The notes beneath the pieces are model-generated. The model had not been told where the DNA came from and searched no databases. It worked only from the letters and a program-made list of their open reading frames with translations. A program made the position numbers and the translations under genes. Positions 37,481 through 45,658 of a DNA stretch of 64,000 bases are shown here, in pieces (positions within the stretch are counted from its first letter, which is position 1; the number at the start of each line of letters is the position of its first letter). The stretch lies in NCBI RefSeq assembly GCF_000720135.1, contig NZ_JOIU01000012.1, forward strand, positions 1 through 64,000, in the 5' to 3' direction. The DNA comes from Streptomyces sp. NRRL S-1022. Lineage in GTDB: Bacteria > Actinomycetota > Actinomycetes > Streptomycetales > Streptomycetaceae.

Positions 37481-38604
37481 GCCGCCACCGCCGTTCTCCG
37501 GGCCGCGAGGACGGCGTCGTAGTGGGCGAGCAGCTGGTCGCCGACGGCGGCCCAGGTGCGGCCCTCGACGGTCGCGCGGGCGGCGGCGCCGTACGCGGCC
37601 CGCCGCGCGGGCTCCGCGGCCAAGGCACGCACGGCCTCCTGTACGGCGCCGGCGTCGCGCGGCGGGACCAGCAGGCCGGTACGGCCGTGGTCGACCAGGT
37701 CGAGCGGGCCGCCGGCGGCGGGCGCGACGACCGGGACACCGCTGGCCATGGCCTCCTGGACGGTCTGGCAGAACGTCTCGAAGGGGCCGGTGTGCACGAA
37801 CACGTCCAGGGAGGCGAAGATCCGGGCCAGGTCGTCGCCGGTGCGGCGGCCCAGGAAGACGGCGCCGGGCAGGGCCTCGGTCAGGTGTTCCCGGCTGGGC
37901 CCGTCACCGACGACCACGACCCGCACGCCGGTGTGCCCGCAGACGCCGGAGAGGAGTTCGACGTGCTTCTCGGGGGCGAGCCGGCCGACGTAACCGACGA
38001 TCGGTTCGCCGTTCGGGGCGAGGGCGCGGCGCAGCGCCTCGTCACGGTGCTGTGGCCGAAAACGTATGGTGTCCACGCCGCGCGGCCACAGCCGCACCCG
38101 CGGTACGCCGTGCTCCTCCAGGGCGGCCTGTGCGGCGCTGGACGGGGCCAGGGTGCGGTCGGCGGCGGCGTGCACGGAACGGATCCGCCGCCAGGCGGCG
38201 GTCTCTCCGGCACCCAGGTAGGTACGGGCGTACCCGGCGAGGTCGGTCTGGTAGACGGCGACGGCGGGGACACCGAGCCGGACGGCGGCGGCCATGCCGC
38301 GGACGCCGAGGATGAACGGGCCGGCCAGGTGGACCACGTCGGGGCGGTGGGCGGCCAGGGCGGCGGCAGGACGCCGGCTGGGCAGGGCGACGCGGACCTC
38401 GGGGTAGCCGGGGAGCGGCAGGGAGGGGACCCGGACGACCGGGCACGGGGCGTCCCGGTCCGGGTCGCTGCCGGGGGCGGGGGCAGGGGCGACGACGAGC
38501 GGGCGGTGACCGCGATCCACGAGGTGCCGGGCGGTCTGGAACGCGCTGTGGGCCACGCCGTTCACATCGGGGGGAAAGGATTCGGTCACGATGACGACAC
38601 GCAT
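37477..38604 (-). CDS. GT4 family mannosyltransferase, MgtA-like
   Basis: This 375-residue GT-B enzyme begins MRVVIVTESFPPDVNGVA, the start shared by GDP-mannose-dependent alpha-mannosyltransferases of actinobacteria (MgtA/PimB'). Donor-site residues are GYVGRLAPEKHVELL and GPFETFCQTVQEAMASGVPVVAP. These enzymes mannosylate phosphatidylinositol or glucuronosyl-diacylglycerol lipids in cell-envelope lipoglycan synthesis. Its product is probably extended by the coupled GT4 gene. Upstream on the same strand lie a set of tandem repeats and then the terminator of the HEAT gene, so a promoter must be in 38605-38790. Confidence 0.9.
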   Translation of the reverse strand: MRVVIVTESFPPDVNGVAHSAFQTARHLVDRGHRPLVVAPAPAPGSDPDRDAPCPVVRVPSLPLPGYPEVRVALPSRRPAAALAAHRPDVVHLAGPFILGVRGMAAAVRLGVPAVAVYQTDLAGYARTYLGAGETAAWRRIRSVHAAADRTLAPSSAAQAALEEHGVPRVRLWPRGVDTIRFRPQHRDEALRRALAPNGEPIVGYVGRLAPEKHVELLSGVCGHTGVRVVVVGDGPSREHLTEALPGAVFLGRRTGDDLARIFASLDVFVHTGPFETFCQTVQEAMASGVPVVAPAAGGPLDLVDHGRTGLLVPPRDAGAVQEAVRALAAEPARRAAYGAAARATVEGRTWAAVGDQLLAHYDAVLAARRTAVAA

Positions 38605-38672
38605 ACGGGTGTTGTCGCCCCGCTGGACGTGGCCGCGTCAACTTCGATCTTTCGGCGCGGGGAACGTCCCAT

Positions 38673-38788
38673 GAGCGTTGGGCGGTGCACCCGAACGAGC
38701 ATTGGGCGGTGCATCCGCGTGGCCTTGGGCGTGCATCCGCGTGAGCCTCGGGGCGTACCCGAGTGCGCCTTGGCAGGCGCACCCGAGC
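38673..38788. repeat. Five degenerate tandem repeats of 22-24 bp
   Basis: Units start at 38673, 38697, 38721, 38743 and 38765. Unit 1 begins GAGCGTTGGGCGGTGCACCC, and unit 2 differs from it at only a few positions. Units 3 to 5 are shorter or more diverged but keep the [C/T]TTGGGC-GTGCA-CC core. The array lies 70 bases upstream of the mannosyltransferase start on the minus strand and encodes no credible protein. Confidence 0.8.
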
Positions 38789-38793
38789 GGGTC

Positions 38794-38814
38794 AGGCGGC
38801 CGTCACGGCCGCCT
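38794..38814. other. Perfect inverted repeat beside the tandem array
   Basis: AGGCGGCCGT and ACGGCCGCCT are exact inverted repeats around a single base. It directly abuts the last tandem unit and precedes a second, larger hairpin at 38834. It may be a second terminator of the HEAT-repeat transcript or a binding site. Confidence 0.6.
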
Positions 38815-38833
38815 GGCCCGCGGGTCATCCGGT

Positions 38834-38867
38834 GTTCACCCGGCGGGCGCTCGTCCGCCGGGTGAAC
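38834..38867 (-). terminator. Hairpin terminator after the HEAT-repeat gene
   Basis: Perfect 13-base arms (GTTCACCCGGCGG and CCGCCGGGTGAAC) enclose an 8-base loop. It begins 28 bases past the stop codon of the minus-strand HEAT gene. No U-run follows, as is common in Streptomyces. Confidence 0.8.
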
Positions 38868-38895
38868 AGGCCCCGGTGGGGTGGGCCGACGGGGC

Positions 38896-40314
38896 TCAGC
38901 CGAGGGTCGCGTCCGGGCCGAAGCGGCTGCGCACCGCGGTCTGCACCTCGGCCTCCTCGGCCGGATCGGCGGCCAGGCGGCGCAGGCGCTCCACGACCCG
39001 GGTGTCGCCGGTCTCGGCGTGCCGGGCGGCGAGTTCGCGGGTGGTCTCCTCGCAGTCCCACAGGCATTCGACGGCGAAACCGGTGGCGAAGGAGGGGTCG
39101 GTGGCGGCCAGCGCACGGGCGGCGCGGCCGCGCAGGTGCGAGGAGGCGGTCTCGCGGTACACGTGGCGCAGGACGGGGGCCGCGCAGGCGATGCCGAGGC
39201 GTCCGGCGCCGTCGACGAGGGTCCCCAGGGCGGGCGTGTCCGGTCCCTCGCCGCGCACGGCCTCGCGGAGGGCGCCGAGGACGAGGTCGCGGTCCCGGGT
39301 GCCGCCGCGGGCGGCGAGCATGCGGCCGGCGGCGGCGCCGAGCGCGTCGGGGCGCTGGGCCCAGCGGCGCGCGCGGTCGACGGCGGCGACGCTGCGCATC
39401 CGTTCGAAGGCGTCGACGGCGGCCTCCACGACGAGCGCCGTCCCGTCGGTGACCGCGCCCTCGATCAGATCGAGCGCGTCCCGGTCGTTGCCGTCGGCGA
39501 GGTAGCGCAGTGCCGTGCAGCGCGCTCCGTCGGTGCCGGTCCGGGCGGCCTGGACGATCTCGGGCCGGTCCTCGGGGCCGGCCACGGCGACCAGGCAGCG
39601 GGCGGCGGGCACATGGAGGGCGGCGCCGCGGTCCATGCCCTGCTGGGCCCACTCGAAGACGGCGCGCACGCTCCACCCCGGGCGGGGCCCGGTGGGGCGC
39701 ATCTGCCGCTGCCAGCGGTCGAAGCAGCCGGCCTCGTGGGCGGAACGCACGCGCGTGGCGATCGATGCGCGCGGATCCTCGGCCCACAGCCGCCAGGGCC
39801 GCGGCTCGAAGGCGTCGCGTACGGCGGCGGCCAGCTCGGCCTCGCCCTCGGCATCGGTGCCGAAGCGGGCCAGGACGGGGGCGGCGAGGGCGCGCAGGCC
39901 CGCGTCGTCGTCCCGGAGGGCCAGCTCGTCCAGGGCCCAGGCCCAGTTGGAGCCGTGTGCGGCGTACCTGCGCAGCAGTTCCAGGGCGTCCCGCCGGCCG
40001 TAGGAGGCGAGGTGGCCGAGGACGGCCAGGGCCAGGCCGGTGCGGGACTCGTCGGTGTCGAGCACGTCCTCGGCCTCGAAGAGGTGTGTCTCCACGGCGT
40101 CCAGCTCGCCGTTCAGGTCGAGGAAGAGCCGGGCGTAGTACAGGGAGCGGTTCTCCAGCTGCCAGTCGTGGCGGGGGTCGCGCAGGACACAGTGGTTCAG
40201 GGCCGCGAGCGCTTCGGGGCGCGGGGCCGTGAGCGCGTGCAGCGTGCCGTCGCCACGGCCGCGCTGGAGCAGCCCGAGCAGCGTACCGCTGGGCGCTATG
40301 ACCGGATCGAACAT
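38896..40314 (-). CDS. HEAT-repeat protein of unknown function
   Basis: This 472-residue soluble alpha-helical protein is made of repeated helix pairs rich in Ala, Leu and Arg (for example ALRYLADGNDRDALDLIEGAV and RGRAARALAATDPSFATGFAVE). This fits HEAT/armadillo-type solenoids that act as protein-binding scaffolds. ATG 40314 (MFDPVIAPSG) is chosen because GAGG precedes it and the upstream frame is unlike protein. It has no catalytic motif. It is probably monocistronic: a hairpin closes it, and 298 bases separate it from the ankyrin gene. A near-palindrome at 40506-40521 lies in that space. Confidence 0.8.
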   Translation of the reverse strand: MFDPVIAPSGTLLGLLQRGRGDGTLHALTAPRPEALAALNHCVLRDPRHDWQLENRSLYYARLFLDLNGELDAVETHLFEAEDVLDTDESRTGLALAVLGHLASYGRRDALELLRRYAAHGSNWAWALDELALRDDDAGLRALAAPVLARFGTDAEGEAELAAAVRDAFEPRPWRLWAEDPRASIATRVRSAHEAGCFDRWQRQMRPTGPRPGWSVRAVFEWAQQGMDRGAALHVPAARCLVAVAGPEDRPEIVQAARTGTDGARCTALRYLADGNDRDALDLIEGAVTDGTALVVEAAVDAFERMRSVAAVDRARRWAQRPDALGAAAGRMLAARGGTRDRDLVLGALREAVRGEGPDTPALGTLVDGAGRLGIACAAPVLRHVYRETASSHLRGRAARALAATDPSFATGFAVECLWDCEETTRELAARHAETGDTRVVERLRRLAADPAEEAEVQTAVRSRFGPDATLG

Positions 40315-40612
40315 GGGAAACAGCCTCACATCAAGCGTCGACGCAACCGGGGAACACGCATTACCTGGCCACGTGACACAACGTCGGAGCGCCCGCCGTC
40401 TCTTGCTTGCTGTAGACCATCTCTCTGCCTCTCGTCGGTGGCCCATGCGGACCGCATCACGGCCCGCGCGGTGCGGCAACACCTGCCCAGCCATCGCGTC
40501 CGTGAATCACGACGTCATGATGACCCGCGGTGTGTGCTGCCGCGACCGTATTTCCGGCGGCCCTGTACCGCCTCCCCCGTTTTCCGTGTCGTACCTGGTC
40601 AGTGCGTCGACG

Positions 40613-41005
40613 TCAGTGGACGCCGAACAGTTCCAGCAGCTCCGTCCTGGCGAACATCCGGGCCGTGTCGACGGCCGACGGCGTGCCTGCGGAAGGGTCG
40701 GCTCCGCCCTCCAGGAGGGCTTTGATCACGTCCGTCTCCCCCTTGAAGACGGCACCGGCGAGCGGGGTCTGGCCCCGGTCGTTGATCTGGTCCGCCGCCG
40801 CGCCGCGGGCGAGCAGCGCGCGCACCGCGTCGGCGTGGCCGTGGTAGGCGGCGAGCATCACGAGGGAGTCGCCGCGGTCGTTGGTGAGGTTGGCCGGAAC
40901 ACCCGCGTCGACGTACGCCACGAGCGCCTCGGTCTGCCCCTGCCGGGCCAGATCGAAGATCTTGGTCGCCAGCTCCACGACCTCGGGGTCGGGGGCTTCG
41001 CTCAT
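40613..41005 (-). CDS. Small ankyrin-repeat protein
   Basis: This 130-residue protein contains three to four ankyrin repeats: NDRGDSLVMLAAYHGHADAVRALLARGA, NDRGQTPLAGAVFKGETDVIKALLEGGA and flanking halves. Such proteins mediate protein-protein contacts. ATG 41005 is used because GGAGAGG precedes it; an upstream in-frame start would add an unlikely 45 residues. It is divergent from smeA. The downstream region (40315-40612) shows no clear terminator. Confidence 0.88.
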   Translation of the reverse strand: MSEAPDPEVVELATKIFDLARQGQTEALVAYVDAGVPANLTNDRGDSLVMLAAYHGHADAVRALLARGAAADQINDRGQTPLAGAVFKGETDVIKALLEGGADPSAGTPSAVDTARMFARTELLELFGVH

Positions 41006-41288
41006 CGGCCGGACCACCTCTCCTTGCTGATGCGGGGACTGCTTCGTACGAGTGAATCGCCAGCGTACTGGCTCGCGCGGCACATGACCCGATGTGCCCG
41101 AGGTAAAGATCAGCAGCAGCAGCCGTCCCGGGCGATCCACCTGGGCAACCGGGCGCCGACAGGCTCCTCCGAGTGGGGTAAATCAACCGATTTTCATCCA
41201 GTTGCACCTTTAATCGTATGGATACATCCTGTGATCCTGGAAGAACTCATGGTGACTGTCCCCCACCTTCGACACCAGGAGGCCCCAA

Positions 41289-41483
41289 ATGATCCTCTCG
41301 CTCTCAGGCGTGCTGCTGCTCGGCGTCGTCGTTTTCCTGTTCTTCCGCAAGGACGGCCTGAAGGGCTCGCACGCCACGGTGTCGGCCCTGTTCGGCTTCT
41401 ACCTGTCGACCACGGGCATCGCCCCGAGCATCAAAGCCGGAGGAGAGAGCCTGGCCAGCCTCCTGGGCGGCATCAAGTTCTGA
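41289..41483 (+). CDS. smeA: Small sporulation membrane protein SmeA
   Basis: This 64-residue membrane protein has one strong hydrophobic helix at the N-terminus (LSLSGVLLLGVVVFLFF) and a second weaker one (VSALFGFYLSTTGIA). It lies 40 bases before an FtsK/SpoIIIE-like gene, which is exactly the smeA-sffA layout known from S. coelicolor, where SmeA brings SffA to sporulation septa. AGGAGG precedes the ATG. A GACAC sequence, the core of the WhiA motif, sits at 41271-41275 beside the ribosome site, but WhiA control is inference. Confidence 0.85.
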   Translation: MILSLSGVLLLGVVVFLFFRKDGLKGSHATVSALFGFYLSTTGIAPSIKAGGESLASLLGGIKF

Positions 41484-41523
41484 CCCTGCCCGTCCCGCCC
41501 GTACGCACCCACAGGAGTCAGCA

Positions 41524-43128
41524 GTGGCCCGGCGCCCCCTCCCCCGCATCCTGAGCAAGGACAGCGCCCAGATCGCCCGGACGCAGATCGCCCGGAGCAG
41601 GGAGCTGGCCCGGACGGCGGCCGACAGCGCCACCGACATCCTCCACCCGCTGATCACCGTCACGCGCGGACTGCGCCTGCTGGCCTCGGCCGGCGGGCGC
41701 AGGTGGACGGACACGCCCAAGGACAAGCGCGGGCCACTGCTGTTCTTCGTGGCGTCCCTGGTCATGCTCGTCGCGCTGATGCCGTACGGTCCGCTGCTCG
41801 CCGTCATCGCCGTGATGGCGGCAGCGGCCTGGCACGGCCGGGACCGCACGCCACCGGCGCCCGAAGGGCCCGACGAGTCGCAGGCCCAGCGTCTCCAGTC
41901 GCTGTACGAGGCCCTGGTGCCCTACTTCTCCGGGGCGGACGACCCGGCGCCGCTGTACGCGCACGGCGGCGAGTGGGAGAAGGCCTTCGCCCTGCACGAG
42001 TTCGACGACGCCGGGCGCGTCGCCCACCTCGTGATCCGCTACCCCGCCTACTTCCCGGACGGGGAGGCCGAGGCCCGCGCGCGGATCGAGCAGCTGCTAA
42101 CCGCGAAGGCCGGGCGCAGCCGCGAGTACCACTTCGGGTGGGACGAGGCGGGCAACCAGCTCACCGTCACCGCCCTCGCCCCGCTGCCCGCCGACGTCCC
42201 CGCCCAGCGGTTCGTCACCGCGCCGGGCGAGACCGTGCTCGGCTTCACCGACCCCAGCGAAGTCCCGCGCACACTCCCCCTCTCCTACGGCGAAGAGAAG
42301 ATCGACATCCCGCCGGTCGTCTGGCGCACCGGCATCCGCTCCACCGAGCCGCACCTGCTGGCCCTCGGCCACCCCGGCAGCGGTACGTCCACCCTGCTGC
42401 GGTCCGTCGTCCTGCAGACCCTCCAGTACGGCGACGTGCTGATCGTCGACGGCGGCGGCACCGGCGAGTACGCCTGCCTGACCGGGCGGGCCGGGGTGCT
42501 GGCCGTGGAGTGCGCACTGCCCGGGGCACTGGCCAGCCTGGAGTGGGCCGCGCAGGAGACCGAGCGGCGGCTCATCGCGATCAACCTGGCGCGGCAGGCG
42601 GGCGACCCGCCGCCCGCGGACACCCGGCGCCCGCTGTGGATCGTGCTGGACCGGCCGAGCGTCTTCGCGCACCTCGCCGCGGCGGACGGCCGCAAGGACC
42701 CACAGGCGCTGCTCTCCGTGCCCCTGCGGCACGGGCGCGCGGCGAACGTGACCGTGGTGGTGGCTGAGCAGTTCGACAGCGCGGAGGCGCTGACGGACGC
42801 GGTACGGCAGCACACGCGCGCGCGTGTCGTGCTCGGGCCGGCCGCGCCGGAGCAGGTGGAGGCGGTGCTCGGGGTGCCGCCGCACACCACGCCGATGGCG
42901 CAGGTGCCGCCCGGGCGGGGGTACGCCCGGCTGGGGGCCGGTCCGGTGCACCGGCTCCAGGTGCCGCGTACGCCCGACCCGTACGACGACGCCACGAGCG
43001 ACGCCGACCGGCAGGCGGTGCTGGACCTGCTGCCGCCCCGGGGCACCGCCGTGGAGGCGGAGCCGCCGGACCTCACGAAGCCCGACGCACACACGGTGGC
43101 CGCGGAGGCCGTGGCGGCCGAGAGCTGA
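41524..43128 (+). CDS. sffA: SpoIIIE/FtsK-like sporulation septum protein SffA
   Basis: This 534-residue protein follows smeA with AGGAG before its GTG start. Two hydrophobic segments near residues 77-100 (LLFFVASLVMLVALMPYGPLL) anchor it. The C-terminal half resembles FtsK/SpoIIIE DNA translocases. The Walker A loop reads GHPGSGTS with Thr288 where Lys is expected. The Walker B-like strand reads DVLIVDGGG. Members help chromosome segregation at sporulation septa in S. coelicolor. Loss of the P-loop Lys raises doubt about ATP hydrolysis. The 3' end lies in a duplicated stretch shared with the convergent MocR gene. Confidence 0.88.
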   Translation: MARRPLPRILSKDSAQIARTQIARSRELARTAADSATDILHPLITVTRGLRLLASAGGRRWTDTPKDKRGPLLFFVASLVMLVALMPYGPLLAVIAVMAAAAWHGRDRTPPAPEGPDESQAQRLQSLYEALVPYFSGADDPAPLYAHGGEWEKAFALHEFDDAGRVAHLVIRYPAYFPDGEAEARARIEQLLTAKAGRSREYHFGWDEAGNQLTVTALAPLPADVPAQRFVTAPGETVLGFTDPSEVPRTLPLSYGEEKIDIPPVVWRTGIRSTEPHLLALGHPGSGTSTLLRSVVLQTLQYGDVLIVDGGGTGEYACLTGRAGVLAVECALPGALASLEWAAQETERRLIAINLARQAGDPPPADTRRPLWIVLDRPSVFAHLAAADGRKDPQALLSVPLRHGRAANVTVVVAEQFDSAEALTDAVRQHTRARVVLGPAAPEQVEAVLGVPPHTTPMAQVPPGRGYARLGAGPVHRLQVPRTPDPYDDATSDADRQAVLDLLPPRGTAVEAEPPDLTKPDAHTVAAEAVAAES

Positions 43129-43394
43129 CCGGCCGCCCCGCGCCGCAGCCCAGTGAGACACCCGCCGGCACGCCGCAGCGGTGCCGGCTGCGCACCCAGC
43201 CCGCGCCGCCCCAGCGGCACGACTGCCCGCAGCCGCACGGGAACCCGGCCCAAGCCACCACCGTGCGCGAAGCCTCGTGCTGCCCGACGCACACACGGTG
43301 ACCGTGGCTGCCGAGAGCTGACACAGCCGCCCCGCGCTGCACACCCAGCCAGGATCCGGCCTAGGCCACGAACGTGCGCGGGGCCTCCGTGCTG
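43081..43394. repeat. Diverged tandem duplication of the sffA-mocR convergent junction
   Basis: Copy 1 (43081-43282) starts CCCGACGCACACACGGTG inside the end of sffA and ends with CGTGCTG. Copy 2 (43283-43394) starts with the same 18 bases, repeats CCGAGAGCTGAC and GCCGCCCCGCG, and ends in the true 3' end of mocR, GTGCTG. A further CCCGACGC follows at 43395. Copy 2 has lost roughly 90 bases from its middle. So the space between the two stops contains a fossil sffA end and a fossil mocR end. Confidence 0.75.
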
Positions 43395-44869
43395 CCCGAC
43401 GCTCCGGATTCCACCAGCCGGGCCGCGGCGGCGAGCCGGGCCGCCGCCTCGTCCGCGACCGCTCCCCCGACGGTGAACGGGAGCCGTACGTACCCCTCGA
43501 AGGCGCCGTCGACGCCGAAGCGGGGCCCGGACGGCACCCGGACGCCGGTCCGCTCGCCGGCCTCCGCGAGACGGGAGCCGGAGAGGCCGCCGGCGCGGAC
43601 CCAGAGGGTCAGCCCGCCGCGCGGAACCTCGAACTCCCAGTCGGGCAGTTCCCGGCGCACCGCCGCCACCAGGGCGTCCCGGTTCTCCCTGGCCTGGACC
43701 CGGCGCAGCTCGACCGCCTGCGCCCAGCCACCGGTGCTGAACAGCCAGTTCACGGCCAGCTGCTCCAGCACCGGCGTGCCCAGGTCGGCGTACGCCCGCG
43801 CGGCGACCAGGCTGCGGATGACGTCCGGCGCCGCCCGCACCCAGCCGATGCGCATCCCCGCCCAGAACGCCTTGCTGGCCGAGCCGACCGTGATCACCGT
43901 GGAGCCGGCCGGATCGAACCCGCACACCGGCCGGGGCATGCCGCCGTCCCGGAACTCCTCGTCGAGCCACAGCTCGGACATCGTCTCGTCGGCCACGAGC
44001 ACCGTGCCGGCCGAGCGGGCCGCGTCCACCAGCCGGCGCCGCTGGTCCTCGTCGGCGAGCGCCCCGGTGGGGTTGTGGAAGTCGGCGACCACATAGGCGA
44101 TCCGCGGCGCGGCCTCGCGCAGGACCTGCCGCCAGCGGTCCATGTCCCAGCCGGACAGGCCCTCGGCCATGGCGACGGGGACCAGCCGGGCGCCCGTCTC
44201 GCGCATCAGCTGGAGGATGTTGGCGTAGGACGGCGACTCCACGGCGATCCGCTCGCCGCGGCCGGCGAAGAGATGGCAGATCGCGTCGATGGCGCCCATC
44301 GCCCCGGTCGTCACCATGATCTGCTCCGGCATGGTGGGGATCCCGCGCGCGGTGTAGCGCTCGGCGATCATCGAGCGCAGGGCGGGCAGCCCGGCCGGGT
44401 AGTCGCCGTGGGTGTGGGCGTACGGCGGCAGCTCCTCCAGGGCGCCGCGCACGGCCCGGGTGAGCCAGGGCTCGGGCGCCGGGAGCGAGGCGCAGCCCAG
44501 GTCGATGACGGAGCCGAGGGACTCGGGAGGCAGGGGTTCGAGGCCGCGGGCCGGGATCGGGTTGCCGGCCGGTACCGCGGTCCAGCTGCCCGCTCCGCGC
44601 CGGGACTCCAGGAAGCCCTCGCCGCGCAGCGCCTCGTAGGCGGCGGCGACGGTGGTGCGGCTGACGGAGAGGGCCATGGCCAGTTCGCGTTCCGCGGGCA
44701 GCCGCGCGGCCACCGGTACGCGGCCCTCCAGCACGAGCAGCCGGATGCCGTCGGCGAGGGCGCGGTAGGCGGGCGGGCGGCGGGTGCCGGGGCCGGCCGG
44801 GCGGTCCTGCTGAGAGTTGAGGAGCCGGGCGAGCTGCGCGGCCCCCACCGCCGAGGTCCACTGCGCCAT
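43361..44869 (-). CDS. MocR-family (GntR-aminotransferase) regulator, YczR-like
   Basis: This 502-residue regulator joins an N-terminal GntR winged helix (RLPAERELAMALSVSRTTVAAAYEALRGEGFLESRRGAGSW) to a fold-type-I PLP aminotransferase-like domain. The Schiff-base Lys is in VGSASKAFWAGMRIGW, and the PLP-contact blocks VADFHNPTGAL and LVADETMSELW are present. It is divergent from a YczE-family membrane gene, the standard YczR-YczE arrangement, so it probably controls that gene with PLP or an amino compound as effector. ATG 44869 has GGAAGGTGG upstream. Its 3' end lies in a duplicated region. Confidence 0.9.
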   Translation of the reverse strand: MAQWTSAVGAAQLARLLNSQQDRPAGPGTRRPPAYRALADGIRLLVLEGRVPVAARLPAERELAMALSVSRTTVAAAYEALRGEGFLESRRGAGSWTAVPAGNPIPARGLEPLPPESLGSVIDLGCASLPAPEPWLTRAVRGALEELPPYAHTHGDYPAGLPALRSMIAERYTARGIPTMPEQIMVTTGAMGAIDAICHLFAGRGERIAVESPSYANILQLMRETGARLVPVAMAEGLSGWDMDRWRQVLREAAPRIAYVVADFHNPTGALADEDQRRRLVDAARSAGTVLVADETMSELWLDEEFRDGGMPRPVCGFDPAGSTVITVGSASKAFWAGMRIGWVRAAPDVIRSLVAARAYADLGTPVLEQLAVNWLFSTGGWAQAVELRRVQARENRDALVAAVRRELPDWEFEVPRGGLTLWVRAGGLSGSRLAEAGERTGVRVPSGPRFGVDGAFEGYVRLPFTVGGAVADEAAARLAAAARLVESGASGSTEAPRTFVA

Positions 44870-44893
44870 GAAGATCAGTCCACCTTCCCCGGA

Positions 44894-44920
44894 TTGGCCA
44901 TGGATGGCGATCCATCCCAA
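44894..44920. promoter_or_regulatory. Candidate MocR operator in the divergent space
   Basis: GGATGG at 44902-44907 and CCATCC at 44912-44917 form a perfect inverted repeat around CGAT. Flanking TTGG (44894-44897) and CCAA (44917-44920) extend the symmetry. It is the only strong palindrome in the 102 bases between the MocR and YczE starts. Confidence 0.6.
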
Positions 44921-44971
44921 GCCACAGAGTGTCATGCGTCAGGCCACATTCACCACCCAGGGGGTACTCCC

Positions 44972-45658
44972 GTGTCCACTGCCGGCACCACCACACCAGG
45001 CCCGGCCGCACGCGGCCGCCACCTCGGCCTCCGGCTGGTCCAGCTGTACTGCGGGCTCGCGCTCTACGGCGCGAGTTCCGCGCTGCTGGTCGCGGCGGGG
45101 CTGGGCCTGGAGCCGTGGAACGTGCTGCACCAGGGGCTCGCGGAGCTGACCGGCCTGAGCATCGGGGTGGTTTCGATCATCGTGGGCGCGGCCGTGCTGC
45201 TCCTGTGGATCCCGCTGCGCCAGCGGCCCGGGCTCGGCACGGTGTCCAACGTCTTCGTGGTCGGTCTGGCGATGGACGGCACGCTCGCCCTGCTCCCGGA
45301 CGCCCGTTCCCTCGCCGTGCGCGTCCCGCTGCTCCTCGCGGGCATCGTGCTGAACGGCGCGGCGACCGGCCTGTACATCGCGGCGCGCTTCGGGCCGGGG
45401 CCGCGCGACGGGCTGATGACGGGCCTGCACCGGCGCACCGGCCGGTCGATCCGGCTGATGCGCACGGCCGTCGAGGTGGCGGTGGTGGTCACCGGGTTCC
45501 TGCTGGGCGGCACCATCGGGGTGGGCACCGTGCTGTACGCCGTGTCCATCGGCCCGCTGGCGCAGGCGTTCCTGCGGGTGTTCGCCCTCCCGTCGGCACC
45601 GTCGGGCAGCACGGTCGTTGCCGGCACGACACCCGGGCGCGCGATACTGCGTCCGTGA
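44972..45658 (+). CDS. YczE/YyaS/YitT-type integral membrane protein
   Basis: This 228-residue protein has five to six membrane helices (LGLRLVQLYCGLALYGASSALLV first, then SIGVVSIIVGAAVLLLW and others). The conserved LGLEPWNVLHQGLAE and FGPGPRDGLMTGL motifs are those of the YczE family. The family is of unknown transport function but is consistently linked to a divergent MocR regulator, as here. GTG 44972 has GGGGGT upstream. Its stop overlaps the start of the phosphodiesterase gene by four bases (GTGA), so the two are coupled. Confidence 0.88.
   Translation: MSTAGTTTPGPAARGRHLGLRLVQLYCGLALYGASSALLVAAGLGLEPWNVLHQGLAELTGLSIGVVSIIVGAAVLLLWIPLRQRPGLGTVSNVFVVGLAMDGTLALLPDARSLAVRVPLLLAGIVLNGAATGLYIAARFGPGPRDGLMTGLHRRTGRSIRLMRTAVEVAVVVTGFLLGGTIGVGTVLYAVSIGPLAQAFLRVFALPSAPSGSTVVAGTTPGRAILRP

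Noticed and set aside
38673..38788. CRISPR array
   Set aside because: The units are tandem without unique spacers, too degenerate, and no cas genes are present.
41289..43128. Conjugative plasmid-type tra/spd module (TraB-like)
   Set aside because: No integrase, replication gene or att site is near; size and pairing match chromosomal smeA-sffA, and gene order around it is ordinary chromosome.
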